64,000 nt of DNA from Sphingobium sp. DEHP117 (GTDB lineage Bacteria; Pseudomonadota; Alphaproteobacteria; Sphingomonadales; Sphingomonadaceae): the NCBI RefSeq assembly GCF_030867385.1, contig NZ_JAPFBJ010000001.1:620001-684000 (forward strand), read 5' to 3'. Shown in pieces: positions 1 through 8,686 of the stretch. The position numbers and the translations under genes are program-made. Under the pieces are notes generated by a model. It searched no databases. It was given only the letters and a program-made list of their open reading frames with translations, and was not told the DNA's origin. Within the stretch, counting starts at the first letter, position 1. Each line of letters begins with the position of its first letter.

Positions 1-72
1 GTCAACAGCCGTCGTCGCAACAATGTCGCGTTGGGCGGTCCAACGCCGCGTGACGAAAAGGCGGTCAAGTAA
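1..72 (+). CDS. C-terminal end of an unidentified protein (cut by window edge)
   Basis: Frame 1 is open from the first base to a TAA at 70-72 and ends in a basic tail, RRRNNVALGG...EKAVK. Only 23 residues are visible, so the family cannot be named. It is the gene upstream of erpA on the same strand, 77 bp before the erpA start. The frame could be open by chance in GC-rich DNA. Confidence 0.35.
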   Translation, partial: VNSRRRNNVALGGPTPRDEKAVK

Positions 73-149
73 CGGCGCAGGGACAGATGGGCGCCGCCAT
101 TGCGCCTGCCGCACTTGCCCCGATCCCTGCCGTGCCCTATCTTGATGGC

Positions 150-476
150 ATGACCGACATTGTCCTTACACCCTCTGCGGCCAAGCGCGTCGCCTTCATC
201 GCCGACAAGCAAGCCAAGCCGGCGATTTTGCGCCTTGCGGTGGAGGGGGGAGGATGCTCCGGCTTTCAGTATCGCTTCGGGCTTGCGGATACGGTCGACG
301 CCGAGGATTGCGCGGTCGAGACGGATGGCGTGACGCTGGTCGTAGATCCGGTAAGCCTTGATCTGGTGCGCGGCGCAGCGGTCGATTATGTCGAGGATCT
401 GGGCGGGGCCGCGTTCAAGGTGACGAATCCCAACGCCGTCGCAGGTTGCGGCTGCGGCTCCAGCTTCTCCGTATAG
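150..476 (+). CDS. erpA: HesB/IscA-family iron-sulfur cluster insertion protein ErpA
   Basis: This A-type carrier delivers Fe-S clusters to apo-proteins in the cytoplasm. The 108-residue product has the family's three cysteines: C36 in GGGCSGF, and C100 and C102 in the C-terminal GCGCG. The start was taken at MTDIVLTPSA because family alignment begins there; an in-frame ATG at 87 would add 21 Ala/Pro-rich residues that look non-coding. It is followed after 19 bp by xthA on the same strand, a spacing that allows co-transcription. Assignment to ErpA rather than another A-type carrier rests on its length and general resemblance. Confidence 0.9.
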   Translation: MTDIVLTPSAAKRVAFIADKQAKPAILRLAVEGGGCSGFQYRFGLADTVDAEDCAVETDGVTLVVDPVSLDLVRGAAVDYVEDLGGAAFKVTNPNAVAGCGCGSSFSV

Positions 477-495
477 CGCTTGCAGCTTCCGCCCT

Positions 496-1269
496 GTGCG
501 CATCGCCACGTTCAACATCAACGGCATCAAGGCCCGCCTGCCACGGCTGATCGAATGGCTGGAGGAGACCCAGCCGGATGTTGCGTGCCTGCAGGAGATC
601 AAGACCTCGGACGACACCTTTCCGGTGAAGGACATCGAGGCGGCGGGCTATGGCGCGATCTGGCACGGGCAGAAGGGCTTCAACGGGGTTGCGGTCCTCG
701 CGCGCGGCACTGTTCCGGTGGAGGTACGGCGCGGGCTTGAGGGCGAAGCAGAGGACGAACATAGCCGCTATCTCGAGGCGGATGTGATGGGTATGCGCGT
801 GGCATCGATCTATCTCCCCAACGGCAACCCGGTTCCCGGCCCGAAATTCGATTATAAGTTGCGTTGGATGAAGCGCCTGCGGGCCCGCGCGGCGGAGATT
901 TGGGCTGAAGAGGTGCCGGCGGTGCTTGCGGGGGATTATAATGTGATCCCCTATGATCGCGATGTATTCTCCGTGTCGGCAATGGCCGACGATGCGTTGA
1001 TGCAGCCCGAGAGCCGGGCCGCGTTTCGCGCGCTGACCGGCGATGGCTGGACCGATGCGCTGGCCGCGCGCCACCCCGGAGGCGGCGTGTGGACCTATTG
1101 GGATTATCAGGCCGCCGCCTGGCCGCGCAATGCGGGTTTTCGCATCGATCATCTGCTGCTTTCGCCCAGTGCTGCCGACCGCCTGACCGATGCGCAGGTC
1201 GACAAGGAGTATCGCGGACGCGAAAAGGCGAGCGATCACGCGCCGACCTGGGCTGAATTTGCTGATTAG
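496..1269 (+). CDS. xthA: Exodeoxyribonuclease III (AP endonuclease)
   Basis: This enzyme cleaves at abasic sites and removes 3' blocking groups in base excision repair. The 257-residue product is of normal length for the EEP-fold family. It opens with MRIATFNINGIKARL, carries the acidic metal ligand in LQEIKT, the GDYNVIP catalytic motif in the middle, and ends with SDHAPTW, the conserved Asp-His active-site motif. The start codon is GTG at 496, where the conserved N-terminus begins. It probably shares a transcript with erpA upstream. Confidence 0.95.
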   Translation: MRIATFNINGIKARLPRLIEWLEETQPDVACLQEIKTSDDTFPVKDIEAAGYGAIWHGQKGFNGVAVLARGTVPVEVRRGLEGEAEDEHSRYLEADVMGMRVASIYLPNGNPVPGPKFDYKLRWMKRLRARAAEIWAEEVPAVLAGDYNVIPYDRDVFSVSAMADDALMQPESRAAFRALTGDGWTDALAARHPGGGVWTYWDYQAAAWPRNAGFRIDHLLLSPSAADRLTDAQVDKEYRGREKASDHAPTWAEFAD

Positions 1270-1351
1270 CATGCATTAATTTGGTTAGCGGGGATGCCTT
1301 GGGCAAAGGAATTGGCTAGACCGTCCGCAATAGTTGTTCAGGGTCGCATTG

Positions 1352-2707
1352 ATGGAAAAATTCCTCTTCTCCAAGGTTGAGAGGTGGCTGGTGCTCGCGC
1401 TGATGTTGCTCGGTGCGGTCTTTTGCATTGGCTTTGGCTATCTCGTCCTCGATTCCGGGCGTGACCCGGCCCATCATCCCACCGCTTCCGCCATCGCCCG
1501 CAATATTGCCGAGGTTCCGGACACGTTTCTAAGGCTGGTGGGCAAGGATACCGTGCTGTTGGCTCAGCCTGACCGCCTTGTTGCGGCCAAGCCGACGGGG
1601 TGGAGCTTCCCGCAGGGGCGCCCCACAGGTCCATCGGGCTATCTGCTGCTCAGCCGCTATGACGGCACGGCGCGGCGACATGCGATCGAGCTGGTATCGT
1701 TGCCGGATATGCGGACCCGGCACCGCTGGGTGCTCGACGCCGATACCTTGCTGCGCGATGTGCACCACATCTCGCGTTTTTCGGACAGTCAGAACTGGAA
1801 CCAAACGCATTTCCGCCAGATCCACCCGTGGATGGCGGAAAACGGCGATCTGATCGTCAAGGATCATTACTCGCCGCTGGAGCGGGTGGATGCGTGCGGC
1901 AACCCGAAGTGGGTGATCGATTCGCAGATATTCCACCACTCGACGGAGCCTGATGCCGACGGCAATCTCTGGATACCCTCGCTGGCGGAGAAGCACAGTA
2001 TCCCGAGGATCAAGGACAGCTTCCGCGAGGACGTGATCTCCAAGGTCTCTCCGCAAGGCAAGGTGCTCTATACCCATTCGGTTCCGCAGATGCTGATGCG
2101 CCACGGCTATACCAACTGGCTGTTCGCCACCGAGATGTACAACGACGACCCTACCCATCTCAACGACATCGAGCCGGTGTTGAGCGACGGGCCATACTGG
2201 AAGAAGGGCGACGTTTTCCTCAGTCTTCGCAACATTTCGACGATCCTGCTCTATCGCCCGTCGACCGGGCAGATCGTCTGGCTGAAGCGTGGGCCGTGGA
2301 TGTCTCAGCATGACGTGGACATTCTCGATGACCACCGCATCAGCATCTACGACAATGAGGGGCAGGACCGGGGTAAGGTGTATTTCGTCGACGGCCATTC
2401 CAGCATCAAGGTGTATGACTTCGCCGACGACAGCGTGACCAACATTCACGAGGACGCGATGAAGGCGAACAACATTCGCACGACGACGGCGGGCCTCTAT
2501 ACGGCGCTGCCCGGCGGCTATGCGCTGATCGAGGATGTGACAAATGCCCGCATGTTTTTCCTGCGCCCCGATGGCCGCGTCAGCGCCGATTATGTGAATC
2601 GCGCCGAGGATGGCTCCGTCTATCATCTGGGGTGGAGCCGGTTCATCCCCAAGGTAGAAGGCGACCGCGCGCTTGCTGCTTTGACCAAGGCCAGGTGCGC
2701 GAGTTAA
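1352..2707 (+). CDS. Arylsulfotransferase (ASST)-family membrane-anchored protein
   Basis: The product is 451 residues. An N-terminal membrane segment (about residues 10-31, WLVLALMLLGAVFCIGFGYL) is followed by a large periplasmic domain with beta-propeller-like repeats. The stretch HLNDIEPV, then KKGDVFLSLRNIS, then the IVW-x13-QHDVD region, resembles PQQ-like/ASST propellers, which transfer sulfate between phenolic compounds. Whether this protein is an active sulfotransferase cannot be told from sequence. The start was placed at ATG 1352; a TTG at 1334 in frame is less likely. Its stop is 6 bp before a miniature inverted-repeat element. No operon partner is obvious. Confidence 0.65.
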   Translation: MEKFLFSKVERWLVLALMLLGAVFCIGFGYLVLDSGRDPAHHPTASAIARNIAEVPDTFLRLVGKDTVLLAQPDRLVAAKPTGWSFPQGRPTGPSGYLLLSRYDGTARRHAIELVSLPDMRTRHRWVLDADTLLRDVHHISRFSDSQNWNQTHFRQIHPWMAENGDLIVKDHYSPLERVDACGNPKWVIDSQIFHHSTEPDADGNLWIPSLAEKHSIPRIKDSFREDVISKVSPQGKVLYTHSVPQMLMRHGYTNWLFATEMYNDDPTHLNDIEPVLSDGPYWKKGDVFLSLRNISTILLYRPSTGQIVWLKRGPWMSQHDVDILDDHRISIYDNEGQDRGKVYFVDGHSSIKVYDFADDSVTNIHEDAMKANNIRTTTAGLYTALPGGYALIEDVTNARMFFLRPDGRVSADYVNRAEDGSVYHLGWSRFIPKVEGDRALAALTKARCAS

Positions 2708-2713
2708 ACCAGC

Positions 2714-2883
2714 CTAGGGGCTGTGGGGATTCAGCCCATATAGGCCTGCAAAGCGCTATTTTCTGCGCTTCGGTGCTCACGTACCTTTGAGTACGCTGCG
2801 CTCCGATGCTCGAAAATCCCCCTTTTGCCCTGCGGTCGCCTGCGGCCCCGGCTCCATCTGACCTGAATCCCCACAGCCCCTAG
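2714..2883. mobile_element. 170-bp miniature inverted-repeat element (MITE-like) with CTAG ends
   Basis: Perfect 21-bp inverted repeats (2714-2734 and 2863-2883) bound the element; both read CTAGGGGCTGTGGGGATTCA plus G from outside inward. CTAG at both borders fits insertion into a CTAG target with duplication of TA or CTAG, as IS630- and IS5-type transposases do. The 128-bp interior is too short for a transposase and holds an imperfect 15-bp direct repeat (2764-2778, 2797-2811, two differences). The right CTAG contains the motB stop codon. The same 21-bp end recurs alone at 54195-54215. Confidence 0.7.
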
Positions 2884-3953
2884 TGGGCCTTTTTGTGGCC
2901 CTGCTTGCCAGAAGTTGCCGGTGGCGCATTGATGATGGTCGCGCCCGTGGGCAAGGCGGTGCTGCCCATATCAAATTGAGCTATAGCGGGGTTCGTCCGC
3001 TTGGCAGGAGTGGCGTCCTGCGCGATCACCGCCCTGTCGTCCGATGACGTATCGTCCGCGTCGTCCAGATCCGGTAGGTCGGCGCCCGCGCTCCAGGCGA
3101 GGATGACGGACATGCGCCGGTTGCGCGGATCGTAGAGATCGCCGGGGATATAAGGCTCACGGTCCGCCACGCCCTCGATCTTCGCGAAGCGTGCATTGGG
3201 GATGCCGCGCTCGGCAAAGGCCTTGCGGGTCGCCTCCGCGCGGGAGGATGAGAGCATCCAGTTGTTCATGCTGCGCCCGCTGGAATAGGGCAGACCATCG
3301 GTGTGGCCGCGCACGATCACGTCGTTGGGAACGCCCGCGATCACCTGGGCAACCTCGGCGACCAGCGCGCGCGCCTGCGGCAGCAGCCGATCCGTGCCCA
3401 TGCCGAACATCGCGAAGTCGGCTTCGTCGATCAGGTCAATGCGCAGCCCTTCGCGCGTTTCGGTGAAGCGCACATTCTTGAGCATTTTGCGCAGTGCCGG
3501 GTCATTCGCCAGCTTGGCCTCCAACTTTGCCTTGACCGCGCGGAATTGTGCCATGTCCTTGTCTCGCGCCTTCGCGCGATCCTTGGACTTGTCCGCCCCG
3601 CTCGTTTCCCTGGGGATGGTAATGGAAAGGCTGCCCTGGCCGCCGCTGGTGGGGTAGTTTTCCTTGCCCTCCATGCTGTCGCCGCCCAGCAGGCCGTTCG
3701 ATCCGGCGCTGCCTTCCTTCATTTCGACGAGAGTGGGCGTGAAATAGTCGGCCAGCCCCTTGCGCTGTTGCTCGGTGGTGGCGCCGAGCAGCCACATCAG
3801 CAGGAAAAACGCCATCATCGCCGTCACGAAGTCCGCATAGGCGACCTTCCACGCGCCGCCATGATGGCCGCCGTGCCCGTCGACTATGATTTTCTTGACG
3901 ATGATCGGCCGTGGTTCCGGCTCGTTCACCTGGCGCTTGTTGCCCCCAGCCAT
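2880..3953 (-). CDS. motB: Flagellar motor stator protein MotB
   Basis: MotB anchors the proton-conducting stator to peptidoglycan. The 357-residue product has a basic N-terminus, one membrane helix beginning AYADFVTAMMAFFLLMWL with the proton-binding aspartate at D41, a plug/linker region, and a C-terminal OmpA-like domain (about 190-290) with VRGHTDGLPYSSG and NNWMLSSSRA. The C-terminus beyond the OmpA domain is low complexity. It lies 3 bp after motA, so the two form one operon. The TAG stop falls inside the CTAG border of the adjacent miniature element, so insertion may have changed the last codons. Confidence 0.95.
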   Translation of the reverse strand: MAGGNKRQVNEPEPRPIIVKKIIVDGHGGHHGGAWKVAYADFVTAMMAFFLLMWLLGATTEQQRKGLADYFTPTLVEMKEGSAGSNGLLGGDSMEGKENYPTSGGQGSLSITIPRETSGADKSKDRAKARDKDMAQFRAVKAKLEAKLANDPALRKMLKNVRFTETREGLRIDLIDEADFAMFGMGTDRLLPQARALVAEVAQVIAGVPNDVIVRGHTDGLPYSSGRSMNNWMLSSSRAEATRKAFAERGIPNARFAKIEGVADREPYIPGDLYDPRNRRMSVILAWSAGADLPDLDDADDTSSDDRAVIAQDATPAKRTNPAIAQFDMGSTALPTGATIINAPPATSGKQGHKKAH

Positions 3954-3956
3954 GGC

Positions 3957-4820
3957 TTACTTGCCCCGCATCCCGTCAAACACCTCGGCGAAGGCGGGCT
4001 GATTGGCGTGTGTGAGGCTGGAGCGAGCGGCTTCGATCACCAGCGGCTGCGGATGGCCGTGGAGCGAGGCGACGATGATCTGCTTCACCACATGATAGAT
4101 GGCGGCATCCGCCTCGATCACCGCGCGGCAGCGATTGGCGAAGGGACCCACGAGGCCGTAGGCCAGCAACACGCCGAGAAACGTACCGACGAGCGCCGAA
4201 CCGATCATCGCGCCGAGGATGGCGGGCGGCTGGTCAATCGAGCCCATGGTCTTGACCACGCCCAACACCGCCGCGACGATGCCCAGCGCCGGCAGCGCGT
4301 CTGCCAGACCCTGAAGATTGTCGGCCGGGCGCACGGCTTCGTGATGATGCGTCTTGAGGCCGTTATCCATCACTTCTTCGACCGCATGCGGATCGAGCGT
4401 GCCGGATGACACGACGACGAGGCGCAGCGTATCGCAAATGAGGTTGGTGAGGCCGTGATCCTTGGCCAGCCGGGGATATTCATTGAACACCGACGACGAG
4501 TGTGGATCCTCGATATGCGGCTCCAATGCCACCGGGCCTTCCACGCGCAGCATCTTCATCAGCTTTGACACGAGAAAGATGCAGTCGAGAAAATCCTGCT
4601 TCTTGTATTTCGGTCCCTTGAAAACCTTGGCGAGGCCGCCGCCCAGTGCCTTGAGGTCCGCGCCGCTGTTGCCGATGATGAGCGCGCCGACGGCAGCGCC
4701 GCCGATGATCAGCATTTCGTGGGGCAGGGCGTGCAGCACCGGGCCGATGTCGCCGCCGGTAAAGATGAACCCGCCGAATACCATGGCGAGCAGAACGACG
4801 ATGCCGATGATGGCGAACAT
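3957..4820 (-). CDS. motA: Flagellar motor stator protein MotA
   Basis: MotA forms the ring of the proton channel that drives flagellar rotation. The 287-residue product matches the long MotA type: membrane helices at about 1-20 and 33-52, a large cytoplasmic domain with the conserved HHHEAVRP region, and paired C-terminal helices containing LGIVAAVLGVVKTMG and GTFLGVLLAYGLVGP. ATG at 4820 is the only sensible start. motB follows 3 bp downstream. No clear flagellar promoter was found in the 180 bp upstream. Confidence 0.95.
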   Translation of the reverse strand: MFAIIGIVVLLAMVFGGFIFTGGDIGPVLHALPHEMLIIGGAAVGALIIGNSGADLKALGGGLAKVFKGPKYKKQDFLDCIFLVSKLMKMLRVEGPVALEPHIEDPHSSSVFNEYPRLAKDHGLTNLICDTLRLVVVSSGTLDPHAVEEVMDNGLKTHHHEAVRPADNLQGLADALPALGIVAAVLGVVKTMGSIDQPPAILGAMIGSALVGTFLGVLLAYGLVGPFANRCRAVIEADAAIYHVVKQIIVASLHGHPQPLVIEAARSSLTHANQPAFAEVFDGMRGK

Positions 4821-4946
4821 GCTTTACCCCGTGCAACAGATCTTTTGCTTGTCGGCGCCGACCGACGCGTAACATGCTATAGAACGGCGCGTTTCAGATA
4901 TGGTTTAGCGGGATGGTTACTCAGGCGTTTACCAGCCGATACAGCA

Positions 4947-4979
4947 AGGGCGCGGGTGGCTCTCGAGCCTCCGCGCCCT
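4947..4979 (-). terminator. Hairpin downstream of flgL, possible terminator
   Basis: AGGGCGCGG pairs with CCGCGCCCT, and an inner GGCTC pairs with GAGCC around a 2-nt loop, giving a strong stem 24 bp past the flgL stop. There is no U-tract on either strand, so it may act as an mRNA 3'-end stabiliser rather than an intrinsic terminator. It lies in the motA/flgL intergenic space. Confidence 0.45.
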
Positions 4980-5002
4980 CAAATCATGAGCCGGTGAGTG
5001 CT

Positions 5003-5848
5003 TCAGCTGATCAGATCGAACAGCGTCTGGCGGTTGATCCGCGCGAAGGCCGCCTGCGCCGCCTCCAGCGACAGCAGATTCGCGTTGATGCGGGCCAGCG
5101 TTTCGGTGAGATCCGTGTCTTCCAGCCCCGAACGGCGCTCCTTGAGGTCAAGCTGGATGCTCGTATTCTGGCCCTTCGCGGTGTCCAGCCGGTCGCTGCG
5201 AATGCCTTGAACCGATTGCTGGAGGATGACGTGGTTCAGCCCCGCGTCGGTGGAGGTCAGCGCGGCGTTGAGCGCGGTCTGGGTGCCAGCGTTGACGGCG
5301 TTGTAGGCCTCAAGCAGGATATCGTCGAGCGTGCGCGATACGCTGTTTACCATGATACCCGATTCGACGCTCTGGCGCGTGCCCACCGCCTCAAGCGTCA
5401 GCCCGCGCGAGACCGGAACCATTGTGGGGGTGGTATCGTCGAAGATAGCAACGCCCTGATAGTCTTTCTCGTTGAGCAGATCGTAGGTGCTGGTACGGAT
5501 CGCCGAGAGCTCCGCCAGCACAGCCGCCTTGCCCGCGGCATCAAGCGTGGAGGTGGAAGCCCGGACCAGAAGTTCGCGCGCGCGGATGAACTGGGTGTTC
5601 ATTTCGTGCAGGTTGGTCTCGGCCTTGTCCGACCGCCCGACGGCGTACGAGATATTGTCCGCCCATGCGCCATTTTGGGCCTGCGCCCGGCCTATGTCCG
5701 AGATCTGCACCCAGGCCTGAGGATCGTCCGACGGGCGATTGATTTTCTTGTGGCTCGACACCGCAGCCTGATCGGCCGCAATGGCCTGCGAAAGGCGCTG
5801 TTGGCGGCGGATTTCATCGGCCATCGCCTGTGTCGTCATCGCTACCAT
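5003..5848 (-). CDS. flgL: Flagellar hook-associated protein FlgL (HAP3)
   Basis: FlgL joins the hook-filament junction between FlgK and flagellin. The 281-residue product has the flagellin-like helical N-terminus, including SHKKINRPSDDPQAW, and the C-terminal helix DLTETLARINANLLSLEAAQ followed by a hydrophobic end, with a short variable middle. It is the last gene of the flg run, 20 bp after flgK. It is on the short side for the family, suggesting a reduced surface domain. A hairpin follows. Confidence 0.9.
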   Translation of the reverse strand: MVAMTTQAMADEIRRQQRLSQAIAADQAAVSSHKKINRPSDDPQAWVQISDIGRAQAQNGAWADNISYAVGRSDKAETNLHEMNTQFIRARELLVRASTSTLDAAGKAAVLAELSAIRTSTYDLLNEKDYQGVAIFDDTTPTMVPVSRGLTLEAVGTRQSVESGIMVNSVSRTLDDILLEAYNAVNAGTQTALNAALTSTDAGLNHVILQQSVQGIRSDRLDTAKGQNTSIQLDLKERRSGLEDTDLTETLARINANLLSLEAAQAAFARINRQTLFDLIS

Positions 5849-5868
5849 GGTTCAAACCCTTCTCATGC

Positions 5869-7206
5869 TCAGGACAACCGCAAAATGGTGTCCGCGATTT
5901 CCTTGGCGGCCTGAATTATCTTCGCGGCAGCCTGATAGGCCTGCTGTGTGCGCAATAGATCCGCCGCCTCGCGGTCGAGGTCGACGCCGCTCACGCGCTC
6001 TCGCGCAGACCGGGCGGTTTCATCGCGCAGTTCTGCTGCTTCCTGCTCGGCCTGGGCCGTGCTGAGGGTGGAGGCCTGGCTGGCGATCAGCGCGGTCCAG
6101 CCCTTTTCCACACTGCTGTTGCCGCGCGTGGTGCCGATGTTCAGCAGATTGCCGTTCGGGCGGCCGTCCGACGTCTTTGCAGCGATCTGGGTGATGTTGC
6201 CGATGGAGGTGGCGAGGCTCGCTGCCGTAGTGCCCACCGAAAACAGCGCGCCGCCGGCCGCGTTGGCATCGGTGAGGCCCTGTGCATGCCAGGCGTTCAT
6301 GTCTGTCGAGAATTGCACGGCGAGCGTATCGAGGCTGTCCAGCCGCTGGCGCGCCAGTGTCGCGCTGGCGAATGCGCCGCCGAGCAGGCCGTCCGCAGGA
6401 GTAGCGGTAGCCACACCGTTGAGGCGGAAGGTGAGGGTGCCGTTGGCGTTTTGCAGCGTATCGAAGCTGCTGGCCGTGTTGCCTTGCAGGATCGTGCTGC
6501 CGTTATAGGTCAGGATCGCATCGTCATTGGGGCCGAAGCTGATGCCGACATTCAGGCGTTGCGTGATCTTGGTGAGTTCCGCGTCGCGATTGTCCATCAG
6601 CTGGGCGTAGTTGGCGGTGCCGGGTTGCGAGCGCAGCAAATCCTCATTGATGCGGGTCAGCGCCGTCAGGCTGTCGTTGACGATCGTGGTGTCGTTTTGC
6701 GCGGTGGTGAACGTGCCCTGCATCACCGTGGTCAGGCCGTCCGAGCTACGGTGGAAGGCGTTCACAACCTGGTCCATCGTGTAGATCATGTTGGTGCGCA
6801 GTGCGGTATCGGTGGGGCTGGCGGCGAGCTTGTCGATCGCGCCATACATGGTGTTGAGCGTGCCGCCTACGCCGAGCGCGTCGTCACCCAGCGCGGTTTC
6901 CATGTCCGAAAGCCAGCGCACGCGCGAATTGGCATAGCCCAATGCGGTGCCGGTCTGGCGCGCGGCGGCATCGAGATAGATATCATTGGCGCGGTCGACG
7001 CTGACGATCTCCGACCCGCCGAAGCTGGCGCGCGGCACATAGAGCGGTTCGCTCGACGCCGCCACGGAGGATTCCTGCAGCAGCACAGTGCGGCGGTTGT
7101 AGTTCTGGGTGTTCGCGTTGGCGATATTGTCTGCGATCGCGCCCATCTGCGCGCGCATGCTGCGCAGGCCAGAGGAGCCGATGGAAAAAAGGTCGGCTGA
7201 GCTCAT
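5869..7206 (-). CDS. flgK: Flagellar hook-associated protein FlgK (HAP1)
   Basis: FlgK caps the hook and connects to FlgL. The 445-residue product starts with the rod/hook-type motif (SIGSSGLRSMRAQMGAIADN, then IANANTQNYNRR) and ends with VDLDREAADLLRTQQAYQA and the hydrophobic heptad end ADTILRLS. The middle (about 150-360) is the variable domain. It overlaps the preceding flgJ-like gene by 4 bp (ATGA), so translation is coupled. Confidence 0.93.
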   Translation of the reverse strand: MSSADLFSIGSSGLRSMRAQMGAIADNIANANTQNYNRRTVLLQESSVAASSEPLYVPRASFGGSEIVSVDRANDIYLDAAARQTGTALGYANSRVRWLSDMETALGDDALGVGGTLNTMYGAIDKLAASPTDTALRTNMIYTMDQVVNAFHRSSDGLTTVMQGTFTTAQNDTTIVNDSLTALTRINEDLLRSQPGTANYAQLMDNRDAELTKITQRLNVGISFGPNDDAILTYNGSTILQGNTASSFDTLQNANGTLTFRLNGVATATPADGLLGGAFASATLARQRLDSLDTLAVQFSTDMNAWHAQGLTDANAAGGALFSVGTTAASLATSIGNITQIAAKTSDGRPNGNLLNIGTTRGNSSVEKGWTALIASQASTLSTAQAEQEAAELRDETARSARERVSGVDLDREAADLLRTQQAYQAAAKIIQAAKEIADTILRLS

Positions 7207-7565
7207 GGCGCGCTATCCTGGGCTGCGGGCGCGGGTGCGCCGAGGGCGATTTCCGGCCGGGCGGTAAGGGCAGGGTCGCTCACGCGCGCTCCGAACTGGC
7301 GGATCAGCAGCTCGGCAATGCCGAACTTGCCGGTTTGCGCCATGTTCTCCGCCGTCTTGGCATCCGCCATGTCGCGAAACTGCTCGGTCGCCTGATTGTC
7401 GAAAATGCCTTCGCTGATGCTCGACGCGCGCATCGCACCGATCATCTGGCGCAGGAAGATGCTCTCGAACGCCTGCGCCGCCTTGACCAGCGCCGGATCG
7501 CGCGCGGGCGCGGCCTGCTGTGCCGTGGCGTTGAGGGCAATTCCTGTCGTCGTGCCGATATCCAT
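7203..7565 (-). CDS. flgJ: Rod-binding protein, FlgJ N-terminal domain only
   Basis: The 120-residue product contains only the rod-capping domain, with the family signature KAAQAFESIFLRQMIGAMRA and FRDMADAKTAENMA. It has no C-terminal muramidase domain, unlike enterobacterial FlgJ. Peptidoglycan cleavage for the rod may instead come from the transglycosylase-like gene at 16185-17054. The stop overlaps the flgK start by 4 bp. The start abuts the flgI stop by one base. Confidence 0.85.
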   Translation of the reverse strand: MDIGTTTGIALNATAQQAAPARDPALVKAAQAFESIFLRQMIGAMRASSISEGIFDNQATEQFRDMADAKTAENMAQTGKFGIAELLIRQFGARVSDPALTARPEIALGAPAPAAQDSAP

Positions 7566-8686
7566 CAGATCACCACCAGTTCCGCCTTCATCGCGCCCGC
7601 CTGCTTCAGGGCTTCGAGGATGGCGACCATGTCTGCAGGCGAAGCGCCGATTGCGTTCAGCCCTTTCACTATATCGGCAAGATTCGCGCCTCCTTTAAAA
7701 TCTATTACCGGGCGCTTCTCTTCCTCGACCTTGATCGAGCTGGATGGCTCCACCGCCGTCTCGCCCTTGGAGAAGGGCGCGGGCTGCACGATGCGCGGTG
7801 CTTCCTGCACGCTGACCGTCAGCTTGCCGTGCGCGATGGCGGCAGGCGCGATCCGCACAGCGCCGTTGATGACGACGGTGCCGGTGCGCGCGTTGACGAT
7901 CACCTTGGCGGGTGCATCAGCGGGCTTGACGACGATGTTCTCTATGAGTCCCATCATCATGATGCGGCCCTCCGCGCCCGGCTGCGCGTCGATCTGGATC
8001 GTCACGGCGTCCATCGCGCGGGCGCGCTTGTCACCGAAGGCGAGGTTGATTGCATCGGCCACGCGCAGGGCGGTGGTGAGGTCTGCCTCGGCGAGATTGA
8101 AATCGAGCTTGGGCGCGGTGTCGAACCCGGTAGCCACCGCCTGTTCAACCGTCGCGCCGCCGGGAATGCGCCCGGCAGACGGAATGTTGACCGAGACCTG
8201 GCTGCCGTCGGACCCCGAAACGCCCAAGCCGCCGACTTCGAGGTTGCCCTGCGCCATCGCGTAAATCTGGCCGTCCGCGCCGCGTAAAGGCATCATGACG
8301 AGCGTGCCGCCGCGCAGCGACTTGGCCTTGCCGAGCGCCGAGACGGTGATGTCGAGCCGCTGGCCGGGCTTGGCGAACGGGGGAAGCTCGGCCGTGACCA
8401 TCACAGCCGCCGCGTTCTTGAGCGAAGGGTTGACGCCGGGCGGAAGTGTCAGGCCGAAGCGCGAGATCACGCCCTTCATGCCCTGCGACGAATATTCGAG
8501 GCTGTCGTCGCCCGTACCCGCGAGGCCGACGACGATGCCATAGCCCGTCAGCTGGTTGGGGCGCACCCCCTGGAATGTGCCCAGATCCTTGATGCGCTCC
8601 GCATGGGCAGGCGCGCTCGCAAGCGCGGCCAGAGCCATGAGGGGGAGCAGGAAGAGGCGGAGAAGCGTCATGGGGTTTCTATCCAT
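7565..8686 (-). CDS. flgI: Flagellar P-ring protein FlgI
   Basis: FlgI polymerises into the periplasmic P-ring around the rod. The 373-residue product has a signal peptide (MTLLRLFLLPLMALAALA, cleavage near APAHA-ERI) and the family opening RIKDLGTFQGVRPNQLTGYG, IVVGLAGTGD, and the C-terminal LADIVKGLNAIGASPADM. The start is either ATG 8686, within a TGATG overlap with the flgH stop, or ATG 8671, which gives a cleaner signal peptide. Export of FlgI normally needs the chaperone FlgA, encoded at 14848. Confidence 0.95.
   Translation of the reverse strand: MDRNPMTLLRLFLLPLMALAALASAPAHAERIKDLGTFQGVRPNQLTGYGIVVGLAGTGDDSLEYSSQGMKGVISRFGLTLPPGVNPSLKNAAAVMVTAELPPFAKPGQRLDITVSALGKAKSLRGGTLVMMPLRGADGQIYAMAQGNLEVGGLGVSGSDGSQVSVNIPSAGRIPGGATVEQAVATGFDTAPKLDFNLAEADLTTALRVADAINLAFGDKRARAMDAVTIQIDAQPGAEGRIMMMGLIENIVVKPADAPAKVIVNARTGTVVINGAVRIAPAAIAHGKLTVSVQEAPRIVQPAPFSKGETAVEPSSSIKVEEEKRPVIDFKGGANLADIVKGLNAIGASPADMVAILEALKQAGAMKAELVVI

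Noticed and set aside
1529-2626. A 365-codon minus-strand frame opposite the arylsulfotransferase-like gene
   Set aside because: No conserved motif; the plus-strand protein has a membrane anchor and family motifs, so the reverse frame is a shadow.
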